DNA of 64,000 nt. Source: Sciurus carolinensis. Taxonomy: Eukaryota > Chordata > Mammalia > Rodentia > Sciuridae. The notes under the pieces are model-generated. The model was not told the DNA's origin and made no database searches. It saw only the letters and a program-made list of their open reading frames with translations. The translations under genes were made by a program, and so were the position numbers. This document shows positions 25,194 through 35,500 of this stretch, piece by piece (within the stretch, counting starts at the first letter, position 1; each line of letters opens with the position of its first letter). The DNA lies in assembly GCF_902686445.1 (NCBI RefSeq), contig NC_062226.1, positions 16,278,001-16,342,000 on the forward strand, read 5' to 3'.

Positions 25194-25198
<5 letters not shown>
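25183..25198 (+). repeat. Left target-site duplication of L1-A
   Basis: tgtgtcttgtattctt. Identical to 31927-31942 and immediately followed by the poly-T (poly-A tail) of L1-A. Confidence 0.95.
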
Positions 25199-25223
<25 letters not shown>

Positions 25224-25236
<13 letters not shown>

Positions 25237-25440
25237 ATTTTTTTTTACGTTTACATAGGGTAATGATGTTTATTATATTTTTCCCCTCCCCCCCCACCCC
25301 TCCCACCCCTCCCACCCCTCCCACCCCTCTTTTCCCTCTACACAGTCCTTCTTTCCTTCATTCTTACTGCTCTCCTTAGCCTAACTCTAAACCTAACCCT
25401 AAACCTAATGCTAGCCCCTCCCACCCCCCATTATATGTCC
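25224..25440 (-). repeat. L1-A 3' UTR with G-rich and TTAGGG-like blocks
   Basis: In L1 sense the 3' UTR holds telomere-like repeats (plus strand 25380-25410: cctaactctaaacctaaccc, then taaacctaatg). A G-rich array follows, seen on plus as four consecutive cccacccct-type 10-bp units in the C-rich tract at 25283-25330. G-rich polypurine blocks are a common feature of mammalian L1 3' UTRs and can fold into G-quadruplexes. L1-B has the same layout with only two units. Confidence 0.85.
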
Positions 25441-28400
25441 TCATCCGCTTATCAGCGAGATCATTCGTCCTTTAGTTTTTTGAGATTGGCTTATCTCACT
25501 TAGCATGATATTCTCCAATTTCGACCATTTGCCTACAAATGCCATAATTTTATCATTCTTCATTGCGGAGTAATATTCCATTGTATAAATATGCCACAGT
25601 TTCTTTATCCATTCATCAACTGAAGGACATCTAGGTTGGTTCCACAATCTGGCTATGGTGAATTGAGCAGCAATGAACATTGATGTGGCTGTATCTCTGT
25701 AGTATGCTGATTTTAAGTCCTTTGGGTATAGGCCAAGGAGTGGGATAGCTGGGTCAAATGGTGTTTCCATTCCAAGCTTTCTGAGGAATCTCCACACTGC
25801 TTTCCAGAGTGGTTGCACTAATTTGCAACCCCACCAGCAATGTATGAGTGTTCCTTTTTCACCACATCCTCGCCAACACCTATTGTTGCTTGTATTCTTG
25901 ATAATCGCCATTCTAATTGGGGTGAGATGAAATCTTAGGGTAGTTTTGATTTGCATTTCCCTTATTACTAGGGATGTTGAACATTTTTTCATATATCTGG
26001 TGATTACTTGTACATCTTCTTCTGTGAAGTGTCTGTTCATTTCCTTAGCCCATTTGTTGATTGGATTATTTGTATTCTTCGTGTAGAGTTTTTTGAGTTC
26101 TTTATAGATTCTGGAAATTAGCGCTCTATCTGAGGTATGGTTGGCAAAGATATTCTCCCACTCTGTAGGCTCTCTCTTCACATTTCTGATAGTTTCCTTT
26201 GCTGAGAGAAAGCTTTTTAGTTTGAATCTATCCCAGTTGTTTATTCTTGCTTTTATTTCTTGTGCTATGGGAGTCCTGTTAAGGAAATCTGATCCTGGGC
26301 CAACAAGTTGAAGATTTGGACCTACTTTTTCTTCTATAAGATGCAGGGTCTCTGGTCTGATTCCGAGGTCCTTGATCCATTTTGAGTTGAGTTTTGTGTA
26401 GGGTGAGAGATAGGGGTTTAGTTTCATTCTATTGCATATAGTTTTCCAGTTTTCCCAGCACCATTTGTTGAAGAGGCTATCTTTTCTCCATTGCATATTG
26501 TTGGAACCTTTGTCTAGTATGAGAAAATTGTATTTATTTGGGTTTGTGTCCATGTCCTCTATTCTGTACCATTGATCTACCTGTCTATTTTGGTACCAAT
26601 ACCATGCTGTTTTTGTTACTATTGCTTTGTAGTAGAGTTGAAGATCTGGTATTGCAATACCCCCTGCTTCGCTCTTGCTACTGAGGATTGCTTTAGCTAT
26701 TCTAGGTTTTTTATTCTTCCAGATGAATTTCATAATTGCTTGCTCTATTTCTGCGAGGTACATCATTGGGATTTTAATTGGAATTGCATTGAATCTGTAT
26801 AGAACTTTAGGTAGTATAGCCATTTTGATGATATTAATTCTGCCTATCCAGGAACATGGGAGATCTTTCCATCTTCTAAGGTTTTCTTGAATTTCTTTCT
26901 TTAGTGTTCTGTAGTTCTCATTGTAGAGGTCTTTCACCTCTTTTGTGAGATTGATTCCCAAGTATTTTATTTTTTTCGATGCTATTGTGAATGGAGTAGT
27001 TTTCCTAATTTCTCTTTCTGAAGATTCATCACTTATGTATAAAAATGCATTGGATTTATGAGCATTGATCTTGTAACCTGCTACTTTACTGAATTCACTT
27101 ATGAGTTCTAAAAGTTTTCTGGTGGAATTTCCAGGTTCCTCTAAATATATAATCATGTCATCAGCGAACAGGGATAGTTTGAGTTCTTCTTTTCCTATTC
27201 GTATCCCTTTAATTTCTTTGGTTTGTCTGATTGCTCTGGCTAGAGTCTCAAGGACGATGTTGAATAGAAGCGGTGAAAGAGGGCATCCCTGCCTTGTTCC
27301 AGTTTTTAGGGGGAACGCTTTCAGTTTTTCACCATTTAGAATGATATTAGCCATGGGCTTAGCGTAGATGGCCTTTATAATGTTTAGGAATGTTCCCATT
27401 ACCCCAATTTTTTCTAGTGTTTTGAGCATGAAGGGATGCTGTATTTTATCAAATGCTTTTTCTGCATCTATTGAAATAATCATGTGATTCTTAACTTTAA
27501 GTCTGTTGATATGGTGAATGACATTTATTGATTTCCGAATGTTGAACCAACCTTGCATCCCTGGGATAAAACCCACTTGATCGTGGTGCACTATCTTTTT
27601 AATATATATTTGTATGCGATTTGCTAAAATTTTGTTGAGAATTTTTGCATCGATGTTCATTAAGGATATTGGTCTGAAATTTTCTTTCCTTGATGTGTCT
27701 CTGTCTGGTTTAGGTATCAGGGTGATATTGGCTTCATAGAACGAGTTTGGTAGGGTTCCCTCCTCTTCTATTTCATGGAATAATTTGAGGAGTATTGGAA
27801 TGAGCTCTTCTTTAAAGGTTTTATAGAACTCGGCTGAGAATCCATCTGGTCCTGGACTTTTCTTTGTTGGTAGGCTTTTGATGACCTCTTCTATTTCATT
27901 GCTTGAAATTGGTTATTTAAGTTGTGTATGTCCTCCTCGTTCAGTTTAGGTAGTTCATATGTCTCTAGAAATTTGTTGATGTCTTCAAGGTTTTCTGTTT
28001 TGTTGGAGTATAGATTTTCGAAATAGCTTCTAATTATGTTTTGTATTTCACTCGTGTCTGTTGTGATGTTTCCTTGTTCATTCCGAATTTTAGTAATTTG
28101 AGTTTTCTCCCTCTTTCTCTTTGTTAGTGTGGCTAAGGGTTTATCAATTTTATTTATTTTTTCAAAGAACCAACTATTTATTTTATTAATTTTTCCGATT
28201 GTTTCTTTTGTTTCGATTTCGTTGATTTCGGCTCTGATTTTAACTATTTCCTGTCTTCTACTACTTTTGGTATTGGTCTGCTCTTCTTTTTCTAGTGCTT
28301 TGAGCTGTAGTGTTAACTCGTTTATTTGTTGATTTCTACTTCTTTTTTTGAATGCACCCCATGAAATAAATCTTCCTCTAAGTACTGCTTTCATAGTGTC

Positions 28401-29286
28401 CCAGAGATTTTGATATGATGTGTCTTTGTTCTCGTTTACTTCTAAGAATTTTTTATTTCCCTCCTGATGTCTTCTGTTATCCATTCATCATATAATAGTG
28501 TATTATTTAGTCTCCAGGTATTGGAGAAGTTTCTGTTTTTTATTCTGTCATTTATTTCTAATTTCAATCCATTATGATCTGATAGAGTGCAAGGTAGTAT
28601 CTCTATCTTCTTGTATTTACTAACAGTAGCTTTGTGGCATAAAATATGGTCTATTTTAGAGAAGGATCCATGTGCTGCTGAGAAGAAAGTGTATTCATTC
28701 TTTGTTGGATGGTATATTCTATATATGTCCGTTAAGTCTAAATTGCTGATTGTGTTGTTGAGATCTATAGTTTCTTTATTCAATTTTTGTTTGGACGTTC
28801 TATCCAGTGGTGAGAGAGGTGTGTTAAAATCGCCTAGTATTATTGTGTTGTGGTCTATTTGATTTCTGGAATTGAGAAGGATTTGTTTGACGTACGTGGA
28901 TGAGCCAATGTTCGGGGCATAGATATTTATGATTGTTATGTCTTGCTGATTTATGCTTCCCTTAAGCAGCATGTAGTGTCCTTCTTTATCCCTTCTGACT
29001 AGTTTTGGTTTGAAGTCCACATTATCTGAGATGAGGATGGATACTCCAGCTTTTTTGCTGTGTCCGTGTGCATGGTATGTTTTTCCCCATCCTTTCACCT
29101 TTAGTCTATGGGTGTCTCTTTCTATGAGATGTGTCTCTTGCAGGCAGCATATTGTTGGATTTTTCTTTTAATCCAATCTGCCAGTCTGTGTCTTTTGATT
29201 GATGAATTCAGGCCATTAACATTCAGGGTTATTATTGTGATATGATTTGTATTCCCAGTCAATTGACTCATATTTGTTTTTGACAT
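25441..29286 (-). pseudogene. L1-A ORF2: endonuclease/reverse transcriptase, three frameshifts
   Basis: ORF2p nicks target DNA and reverse-transcribes L1 RNA. Start candidates are ATG at 29286 or, five codons on, 29271, just after the ORF1 stop; about 1,280 codons if the frame is restored (human ORF2p is 1,275). Visible in order: the endonuclease N-terminus (NGLNSS), GDFN and SDHNG motifs (28442-29098), the reverse transcriptase with [10 protein letters not shown] (frame 25441-27660, about residue 166), and a C-terminal Cys motif ([18 protein letters not shown]). Compared with L1-B, single bases are missing at about 29159-29170 (A run), 28448-28457 (A/T run) and 27911-27915. Between these the frame is open, with no nonsense codon noticed. 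Two of the three gaps are in homopolymers. Confidence 0.9.
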
Positions 29287-29317
29287 GATTCGGTTTCTCC
29301 TTTATTTGGCTATTCCT

Positions 29318-30364
29318 TTAGGCTAGCGCCTCCTGTTGCTGATTTGCATCGTTGTTTTTCATTTCTTCCTCATGGAATATTTTGCTGAGAATGTTCTGTA
29401 ATGCTGGCTTTCTTTTTGTAAATTCCTTTAGCTTTTGTTTATCATGGAAGGATCTTATTTCATCGTCAAATTTGAAGGTAAGTTTTGCTGGGTATAAGAT
29501 TCTTGGTTGGCATCCATTTTCTTTCAGGGTTTGGTATATGTTGTTCCAGGCCCTTCTAGCTTTTAGGGTCTGGATTGAAAAATCTGCTGATATTCTTATT
29601 GGTTTCCCTCTGAATGTAATTTGATTCTTTTCTCTCGCGGCCTTTAAAATTCTGTCTTTATTTTGTATGTTAGGTATTTTCATAATAATGTGCCTTGGTG
29701 TGGGTCTGTTGTAATTTTGTATGTTTGGAGTTCTATAAGCCTCTTGTACTTGGTTTTCCATTTCATTCTTCAGATTTGGGAAATTTTCTGTTATTATTTC
29801 ATTGAATAGATTGTTCATTCCTTTGGTTTGTTTCTCTAAGCCTTCCTCAATCCCAATAATTCTCAAATTTGGCCTTTTCATGATATCCCATAGTTCTTGG
29901 AGATTCTGTTCATGATTTCTTACCATCTTCTCTGTTTGTTCCACTTTGTTTTCAAGGTTAAATATTTTGTCTTCAATGTCTGAGGTTCTGTCTTCCAGGT
30001 GTTCTATCCTATTGGTTATGCTTTCTATGGAGTTTTTAACTTGGTTTATTGTTTCCTTCATTTCAAGGATTTCAGTTTGGTTTTTTTTCAGTATCTCTAA
30101 CTCTTTATTGAAATGATCTCTTGCTTCCCGTATTTGGTCTTTTAACTGTTGATTGGTGCGATCATTTAATGCCTGCATTTGCTCTTTCATCTCCTCCTTC
30201 AATGCCTGCATTTGCTCTTTCATCTCCTCATTAGCTTCCCTGATCGTTTTAATTACGTACATTCTGAACTCCCTTTCTGACATTTCTTCTGCTCTGCTGT
30301 CATTGGGTTTTATTGATGTAGTATCTAGGTTTGTTTGGGACATTTTCTTCCCTTGTTTTCTCAT
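29318..30364 (-). CDS. L1-A ORF1p, intact RNA-binding chaperone
   Basis: 348 codons, ATG to stop, about the usual ORF1p length. ORF1p trimerises, coats L1 RNA and acts as a nucleic-acid chaperone in the cytoplasmic L1 particle. Residues 1-45 are a polar N-terminus. About 45-160 is a long Glu/Lys/Asn/Leu-rich coiled coil (EIREANEEMKEQ-type heptads, through KMVRNHEQNLQELWDIMKR). About 165-265 is the RRM-like core (PNLRIIGIEEG) and about 270-325 the C-terminal domain (ARRAWNNIYQTLKENGCQPR, LTFKFDDEIRSF). An 11-residue duplication (KEEMKEQMQAL) lies in the coiled coil at about residues 45-66 and is absent from L1-B. The start follows the 5' UTR monomers directly and the frame has no lesion. Confidence 0.93.
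   Translation of the reverse strand: MRKQGKKMSQTNLDTTSIKPNDSRAEEMSEREFRMYVIKTIREANEEMKEQMQALKEEMKEQMQALNDRTNQQLKDQIREARDHFNKELEILKKNQTEILEMKETINQVKNSIESITNRIEHLEDRTSDIEDKIFNLENKVEQTEKMVRNHEQNLQELWDIMKRPNLRIIGIEEGLEKQTKGMNNLFNEIITENFPNLKNEMENQVQEAYRTPNIQNYNRPTPRHIIMKIPNIQNKDRILKAAREKNQITFRGKPIRISADFSIQTLKARRAWNNIYQTLKENGCQPRILYPAKLTFKFDDEIRSFHDKQKLKEFTKRKPALQNILSKIFHEEEMKNNDANQQQEALA
30168..30233 (-). repeat. 33-bp tandem duplication in ORF1 coiled coil
   Basis: The 33-bp units at 30168-30200 and 30201-30233 share the first 29 bases. They add 11 residues (an 'EEMKEQMQAL' repeat) to the coiled coil and keep the frame. L1-B has one unit (37287 region). Confidence 0.95.
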
Positions 30365-30822
30365 AATGGTCAGTTGTCAGTGGGACCCTGAGATATTGCA
30401 GTTTTCCACTATTGGCTTATAGTGTCCCAGTAGATTTCCAGTGTATCACCTCCTAGCCTTCAGTAGCCTGATGTCTTGGAGGAATCTGATAAAGCAGCTC
30501 ATTCGAAGAATACTGCCCCTAGCCCCCTACTGGTTCCACGTTTTGGAACTGGCTCTGTGCGGAAATGCTCTCACTGTGGGCCTGCACCGTGCAGCTGGCC
30601 GTGTGGAAAGAGCCCACTGCCGGAGTGTGGAAGACTACCTTGGGAAGACTCAAGCTGCCCTGCCCGGCTCTGCTAAGCCACCTCTATCTGGGCCTGCCAC
30701 CCGGGCTGAGCTTTACCCAGTGGGCAGACTCACCCGTGGCTCCACTTCAGTCCGAGTCTCTCAATGCCTCCCCTTCTTAACTCCTGGGTTGTGGAGCGAC
30801 CGGGGGTGCAGTCTCCCTCTAG

Positions 30823-30835
30823 GCCGCCATCTTGG
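30823..30835 (-). promoter_or_regulatory. YY1-type site, monomer 1
   Basis: gccgccatcttgg on plus is ccaagatggcggc in L1 sense. It matches the YY1 core AAnATGGCGGC. Human L1 has a YY1 site at its 5' end that sets start-site accuracy; a similar role here is inference. Confidence 0.7.
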
Positions 30836-31268
30836 ATCGCCCCGTGAAGAGAGCCCGCAGCCGGAGTGGGCAGTGCCGCCTGAAGAGGTCTCCGGCTGCC
30901 CTGCCCTTATCCCTGAGGCTGACTGCAGATCGAGGCTCTCCGCTGGTTCTTTGCAGGAGTACACTGCACTGCAGGGGCTCCGGGACTCGGAGCGTGCTCT
31001 GTTCAGACAGGGCCAGTTCCGTTCCGAGAACCTGGAGAAGCTGGCTGTGTGGGCGGGGCCCACCGCCGGAGTGCGCAGGACTGCCTGTGGATGACTCTAG
31101 CTGCCCTGCCCGGCTCCAATAAGCCACCTCTATCTGGGCCTGCCACCCGGGCCGAGCTTTACCCAGTGGGCAGACTCACCCGTGGCTCCACTTCAGTCCG
31201 AGTCTCTCAATGCCTCCCCTTCTTAACTCCTGGGTTCTGGAGCGACCGGGGGTGCAGTCTCCCTCTAG

Positions 31269-31281
31269 GCCGCCATCTTGG
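31269..31281 (-). promoter_or_regulatory. YY1-type site, monomer 2
   Basis: Identical 13-mer to the site at 30823, exactly 446 bp away. Confidence 0.7.
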
Positions 31282-31714
31282 ATCGCCCCGTGAAGAGAGC
31301 CCGCAGCCGGAGTGGGCAGTGCCGCCTGAAGAGGTCTCCGGCTGCCCTGCCCTTATCCCTGAGGCTGACTGCAGATCGAGGCTCTCCGCTGGTTCTTTGC
31401 AGGAGTACACTGCACTGCAGGGGCTCCGGGACTCGGAGCGTGCTCTGTTCAGACAGGGCCAGTTCCGTTCCGAGAACCTGGAGAAGCTGGCTGTGTGGGC
31501 GGGGCCCACCGCCGGAGTGCGCAGGACTGCCTGTGGATGACTCTAGCTGCCCTGCCCGGCTCCGATAAGCCACCTCTATCTGGGCCTGCCACCCGGGCCG
31601 AGCTTTACCCAGTGGGCAGACTCACCCGTGGCTCCACTTCAGTCCGAGTCTCTCAATGCCTCCCCTTCTTAACTCCTGGGTTCTGGAGCGACCGGGGGTG
31701 CAGTCTCCCTCTAG

Positions 31715-31727
31715 GCCGCCATCTTGG
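31715..31727 (-). promoter_or_regulatory. YY1-type site, monomer 3
   Basis: Third identical 13-mer, again 446 bp on. About 200 bp of the truncated 5'-most monomer lies beyond it. Confidence 0.7.
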
Positions 31728-31926
31728 ATCGCCCCGTGAAGAGAGCCCGCAGCCGGAGTGGGCAGTGCCGCCTGAAGAGGTCTCCGGCTGCCCTGCCCTT
31801 ATCCCTGAGGCTGACTGCAGATCGAGGCTCTCCGCTGGTTCTTTGCAGGAGTACACTGCACTGCAGGGGCTCCGGGACTCGGAGCGTGCTCTGTTCAGAC
31901 AGGGCCAGTTCCGTTCCGAGAACCTC

Positions 31927-31942
31927 TGTGTCTTGTATTCTT
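31927..31942 (+). repeat. Right target-site duplication of L1-A
   Basis: tgtgtcttgtattctt, a perfect copy of 25183-25198. Old host L1 sequence resumes after it. Confidence 0.95.
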
Positions 31943-32267
31943 GATAATTGTCATTCTGATTGGAGTAAGATGAAATCTTAGTTTTGATTTACATTTCTCT
32001 CTAATTGCTAGAGAAGTTGAACTTGTTTTCATATATTTGTTTATCGATTGTATATCTTCTGTGAAGTGTCCATTCAGTTCCTGAGCCCATTTATTAATTG
32101 GGTTATATGTGTTTTGGGTGTTAAGTTTTCTGAGTTCTTTATATGTCCTAGAGATTAATGGTTTATCTGAGGTTCATGTGGTAAAGATAGTCTCCCAATC
32201 TATAGGCTCTCTATTTACATTACTGATAGTTTCTTTTGCTGAAAAGAAGTTCCTCAGTTTGAGTTCA

Positions 32268-32285
32268 TCCCATTTATTGATTCTT
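32268..32285 (+). repeat. Left target-site duplication of L1-B
   Basis: tcccatttattgattctt. Identical to 38986-39003. Confidence 0.95.
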
Positions 32286-32551
32286 TTTTTTTCCACATTT
32301 TTTTTATTGTAAACAAATGGGATACATGTTGTTTCTCTGTTTGTACATGGAGTAAAGGCATACATTTTGTGTAATCGTAAATTTACAAAGGGTAATGTTG
32401 TTTGATTCATTCTGTTATTTTTTCCCTTCCCCCCCACCCCTCCCACCCCTCTTTTCCCTCTATACAGTCCTTCCTTCCTCCAGTCTTGCCCCCCATCCTA
32501 ACCCTAACTCTAACCCTAAAACTAACACCTCCCACATCCCATTAGGTGTCA

Positions 32552-35500
32552 TCATCCACTTATCAGCGAGATCATTCATCCTTTGGTTTTTTGAGATTGG
32601 CTTATCTCAGCAGGATATTCTCCAATTTCATCCATTTGCCTGCAAATGCCATAATTTTATCATTCTTTATGGCTGAGTAATACTCCATTGTATATATATA
32701 CCACAGTTTCTTTATCCATTCATCAATTGAAGGGGATCTACGTTGGTTCCACACTCTGGCTATAGTGAATTGAGTAGCTCTGAACATTGATGTGGCTGTA
32801 TCTCTGTAGTATGCTGATTTTAAGTCCTTTGGGTATAGGCCAAGGAGTGGGATAGCTGGGTCAAATGGTGGTTCCATTCCAAGTTTTCTAAAGAATCTCC
32901 ACACAGCTTTCCAGAGTTGCTGCACTAATTTGCAGCCACACCAGAATGTATGAGTGTACCTTTTTCCCCACATCCTAGCCAACACTTGTTGTTGCTTATA
33001 TTCTTGATAATCACCATTCTAATTGGGGTGAGATGGAATCTTAGGGTGGTTTTGATTTGCATTTCTCTTATTACTAGAGATGTTGAACATTTTTCCATAT
33101 GTTTGTTGATTGCTTATAGGTCTTCTTCTGTTAAGTGTCTGTTCATTTCCTTAGCCCATTTGTCGATTGGGTTATTTGTATTCTTGGTGTTTAGTTTTTT
33201 GAGTTCTTTATAGATTCTGGAGATTAGTGCTCTATCTGAAGTATGATTGGCAAAGATTTTCTCCCACTCTGTAGGCTCTTTCTTCACATTGCTGATAGTT
33301 TCTTTTGCTGAGAGAAAGCTTTTTAGTTTGAATCTATCCCAGTTATTGAGTCTGGCTTTTATTTCTTGTGCTATGGGAGTCCTGTTGAGGAAGTCTGGTC
33401 CTAAGTCTACATGTTGAAGATCTGAACCTACATTTTCTTCTATAAGATGCAGGGTCTCTGGTCTGATTCCGAGGTCCTTAATCCATTTTGAGTTTAGTTT
33501 TGTGCACAGTGAGAGATATGGGTTTAGTTTCATTCTGTTGCAGATGGATTTCCAATTCTCCCAGCACCATTTGTTGAAGAGGCTATCTTTTCTCCATTGC
33601 ATATTTTTGGCCCCTTTGTCTAGTATGAGAAAATTGTATTTATTTGGGTTTGTGTCCATGTCCTCTATTCTGTACCATTGATCTACCTGTCTATTTTGGT
33701 ACCAATACCATGCCGTTTTTATTACTATTGCTTTGTAGTAGAGTTGAAGTTCTGGTATTGCGATACCCCCTGCTTCATTTTTCCTGCGAAGGATTGCTTT
33801 AGCTATTCTGGGTTTCTTATTCTTCCACATGAATTTCATGATTGCTTGTTCTATGTCTGTAAGGTACGTCATTGGGATTTTAATTGGAATTGCATTGAAT
33901 CTGTATAGCACTTTTGGTAGTATGGCCATTTTGACAATATTAATTCTGCCTATCCAAGAACATGGGAGATCTTTCCATCTTCTAAGGTTTTCTTTAAATT
34001 CTTTCTTTAGTGTTCTGTAGTTCTCATTGTAGAGGTTTTCACCTCTTTTGTGAGATTGATTCCCAAGTATTTTATTTTTCTCGAAGCTATTGTGAATGGG
34101 GTAGTTTTCCTAATTTCTCTTTCTGAAGATTCATCGCTTATGTATAAAAATGCCTTAGATTTTTGTGCATTGATCTTATATCCCGCTACTTTACTGAAAT
34201 CACTTATGAGATCTAAAAGTTTTCTGGTGGAATTTCCTGGTTCCTCTAAGTATACAATCATATCATCAGCAAATAGGGATAGTTTGAGTTCTTCTTTTCC
34301 TATTCGTATCCCTTTAATTTCTTTGGTCTGCCTAATTGCTCTGTCTAGAGTTTCAAGGACGATATTGAAAAGAAGTGGTGAAAGAGGGCATCCCTGCCTT
34401 GTTCCAGTTTTTAGGGGGAATGCTTTCAATTTTTCACCATTTAGAATGATATTGGCCATGGGCTTAGTGTAGATGGCCTTTACAATGTTAAGGAATGTTC
34501 CCACTATCCCTATTTTTTCTAGTGTTTTGAGCATGAAGGGGTGCTGTATTTTATCAAATGCTTTTCCTGTATCTATTGAAATAATCATGTGATTCTTAAC
34601 TTTAAGACTGTTGATATGGTGAATTACATTTATTGATTTCCAGATGTTGAACCAACCTTGCATCCCTGGGATGAAACCCACTTGATCATGGTGCACTATC
34701 TTTTTAATATGTTTTTGTATGCGATTTGCTAAAATTTTGTTGTGAATTTTTGCATCGATGTTCATTAAGGATATTGGTCTAAAATTTTCTTTCATCGATG
34801 TGTCTCTGTCTGATTTAGGTATCAGGGTCATATTGGCTTCATAGAATGAGTTTGGGAGGGTTCCCTCCTCTTCTACTTCATGGAACAATTTGAAAAGTAT
34901 TGGAATGCGCTCTTCTTTAAAGGTTTTGTAGAACTCAGCTGAGAACCCATCAGGTCCTGGACTTTTCTTTGTTGGTAGGTTTTTGATGACTTCTTCTATT
35001 TCATTACTTGAAATTGGTCTATTTAAATTGTGTATGTCCTCCTCTTTCAGTTTAGGCAATTCATATGTCTCTAGAAACTTGTTGATATCTTAGAAATTTT
35101 CTATTTTGTTGGAGTATAGATTTTCAAAATAGCTTCTAATTATGTTTTGTATTTCTATCGTGTCTGTTGTGATATTTCCTTGTTCATTCCAAATTTTAGT
35201 GATTTGGGTTTTCTCTCTTCTTCTCTTTGTTAGTGTGGCCAAGGATTTATCAATTTTGTTTATTTTTTTTGAAGCATCAACTATTTATTTTTTCAATTTT
35301 TTGTATTGTTTCTTTTGTTTCAATTTCGTTGATTTCAGCTCTGAGTTTAACTATTTCCTGTCTTCTACTACTTTTGGTGTTGGTCTGTTCTTCTTTTTCT
35401 AGGGCTTTGAGCTGTAGTGTTAGGTTGTTTATTTGTTGAGTTTTACTTCTTTTATTGACTGCACTCCATGAAATAAAATTTCCTCTAAGTACTGCTTTCA

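Larger units (their letters stand above)
24360..25198 (-). mobile_element. Old host L1, segment 1 (3' UTR and ORF2 end)
   Basis: This is the 3' part of an old minus-strand L1: 3' UTR at about 24360-24640, then a decayed ORF2 C-terminus. The frame at 24643-24882 still encodes VEHYSDLKMNEIMTFVGEW, an L1 ORF2 tail motif. The segment stops at the L1-A insertion and resumes at 31943 without loss, with 16 bases duplicated. Its own left end is blurred by AT richness, and I found no convincing target-site duplication for this old element. Confidence 0.85.
25199..31926 (-). mobile_element. L1-A: full-length LINE-1, nearly intact
   Basis: This is a 6.7-kb LINE-1 on the minus strand. Read 5' to 3' (right to left) it comprises a 1.56-kb GC-rich 5' UTR of tandem 446-bp monomers (31926-30365), an intact ORF1 (30364-29318), a short spacer, an ORF2 with three single-base frameshifts (29286-25441), a 3' UTR with a polypurine block, and a tail seen as T at 25199-25223. 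A perfect 16-bp target-site duplication flanks it, and it sits inside an older L1. Intact ends, near-identical promoter monomers and few lesions argue for a fairly recent insertion. If the three frameshifts are assembly errors, it would be a potentially active element. Confidence 0.95.
30590..31926 (-). promoter_or_regulatory. L1-A 5' UTR: three tandem 446-bp promoter monomers
   Basis: The landmark string cctctatctgggcctgccac recurs at 30681, 31127 and 31573, exactly 446 bp apart. The ORF1-proximal copy starts at about 30590 and its first part is diverged. The distal copies are nearly identical, differing by only a few bases. The 5'-most copy is truncated mid-unit at 31926, as expected from incomplete reverse transcription. 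Tandem promoter monomers are known for mouse L1 (A, Tf and Gf types, about 200 bp). The units here are about twice that size. They are GC- and CpG-rich in an otherwise AT-rich region, consistent with an internal promoter. Confidence 0.9.
31927..32285 (-). mobile_element. Old host L1, segment 2 (ORF2 C-terminal third)
   Basis: About 340 bases of decayed ORF2 bridge the two young insertions. They align in order with 25889-26240 of L1-A (gataattgtcattctgattg, agatgaaatcttagttttga, tatgtcctagagattaatgg, tttcttttgctgaaaagaag). The frame is broken. It is collinear with segment 1 on the left and segment 3 on the right. Confidence 0.9.

Noticed and set aside
25380..25410. Interstitial telomere or chromosome-end signal
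   Set aside because: The CCCTAA-like runs sit in the same place in both L1 3' UTRs, so they are part of the element.
26572..35439. Plus-strand frames of 63-140 codons inside L1-A and L1-B
   Set aside because: Antisense shadows of ORF1 and ORF2; they recur at matching places in both elements for that reason.
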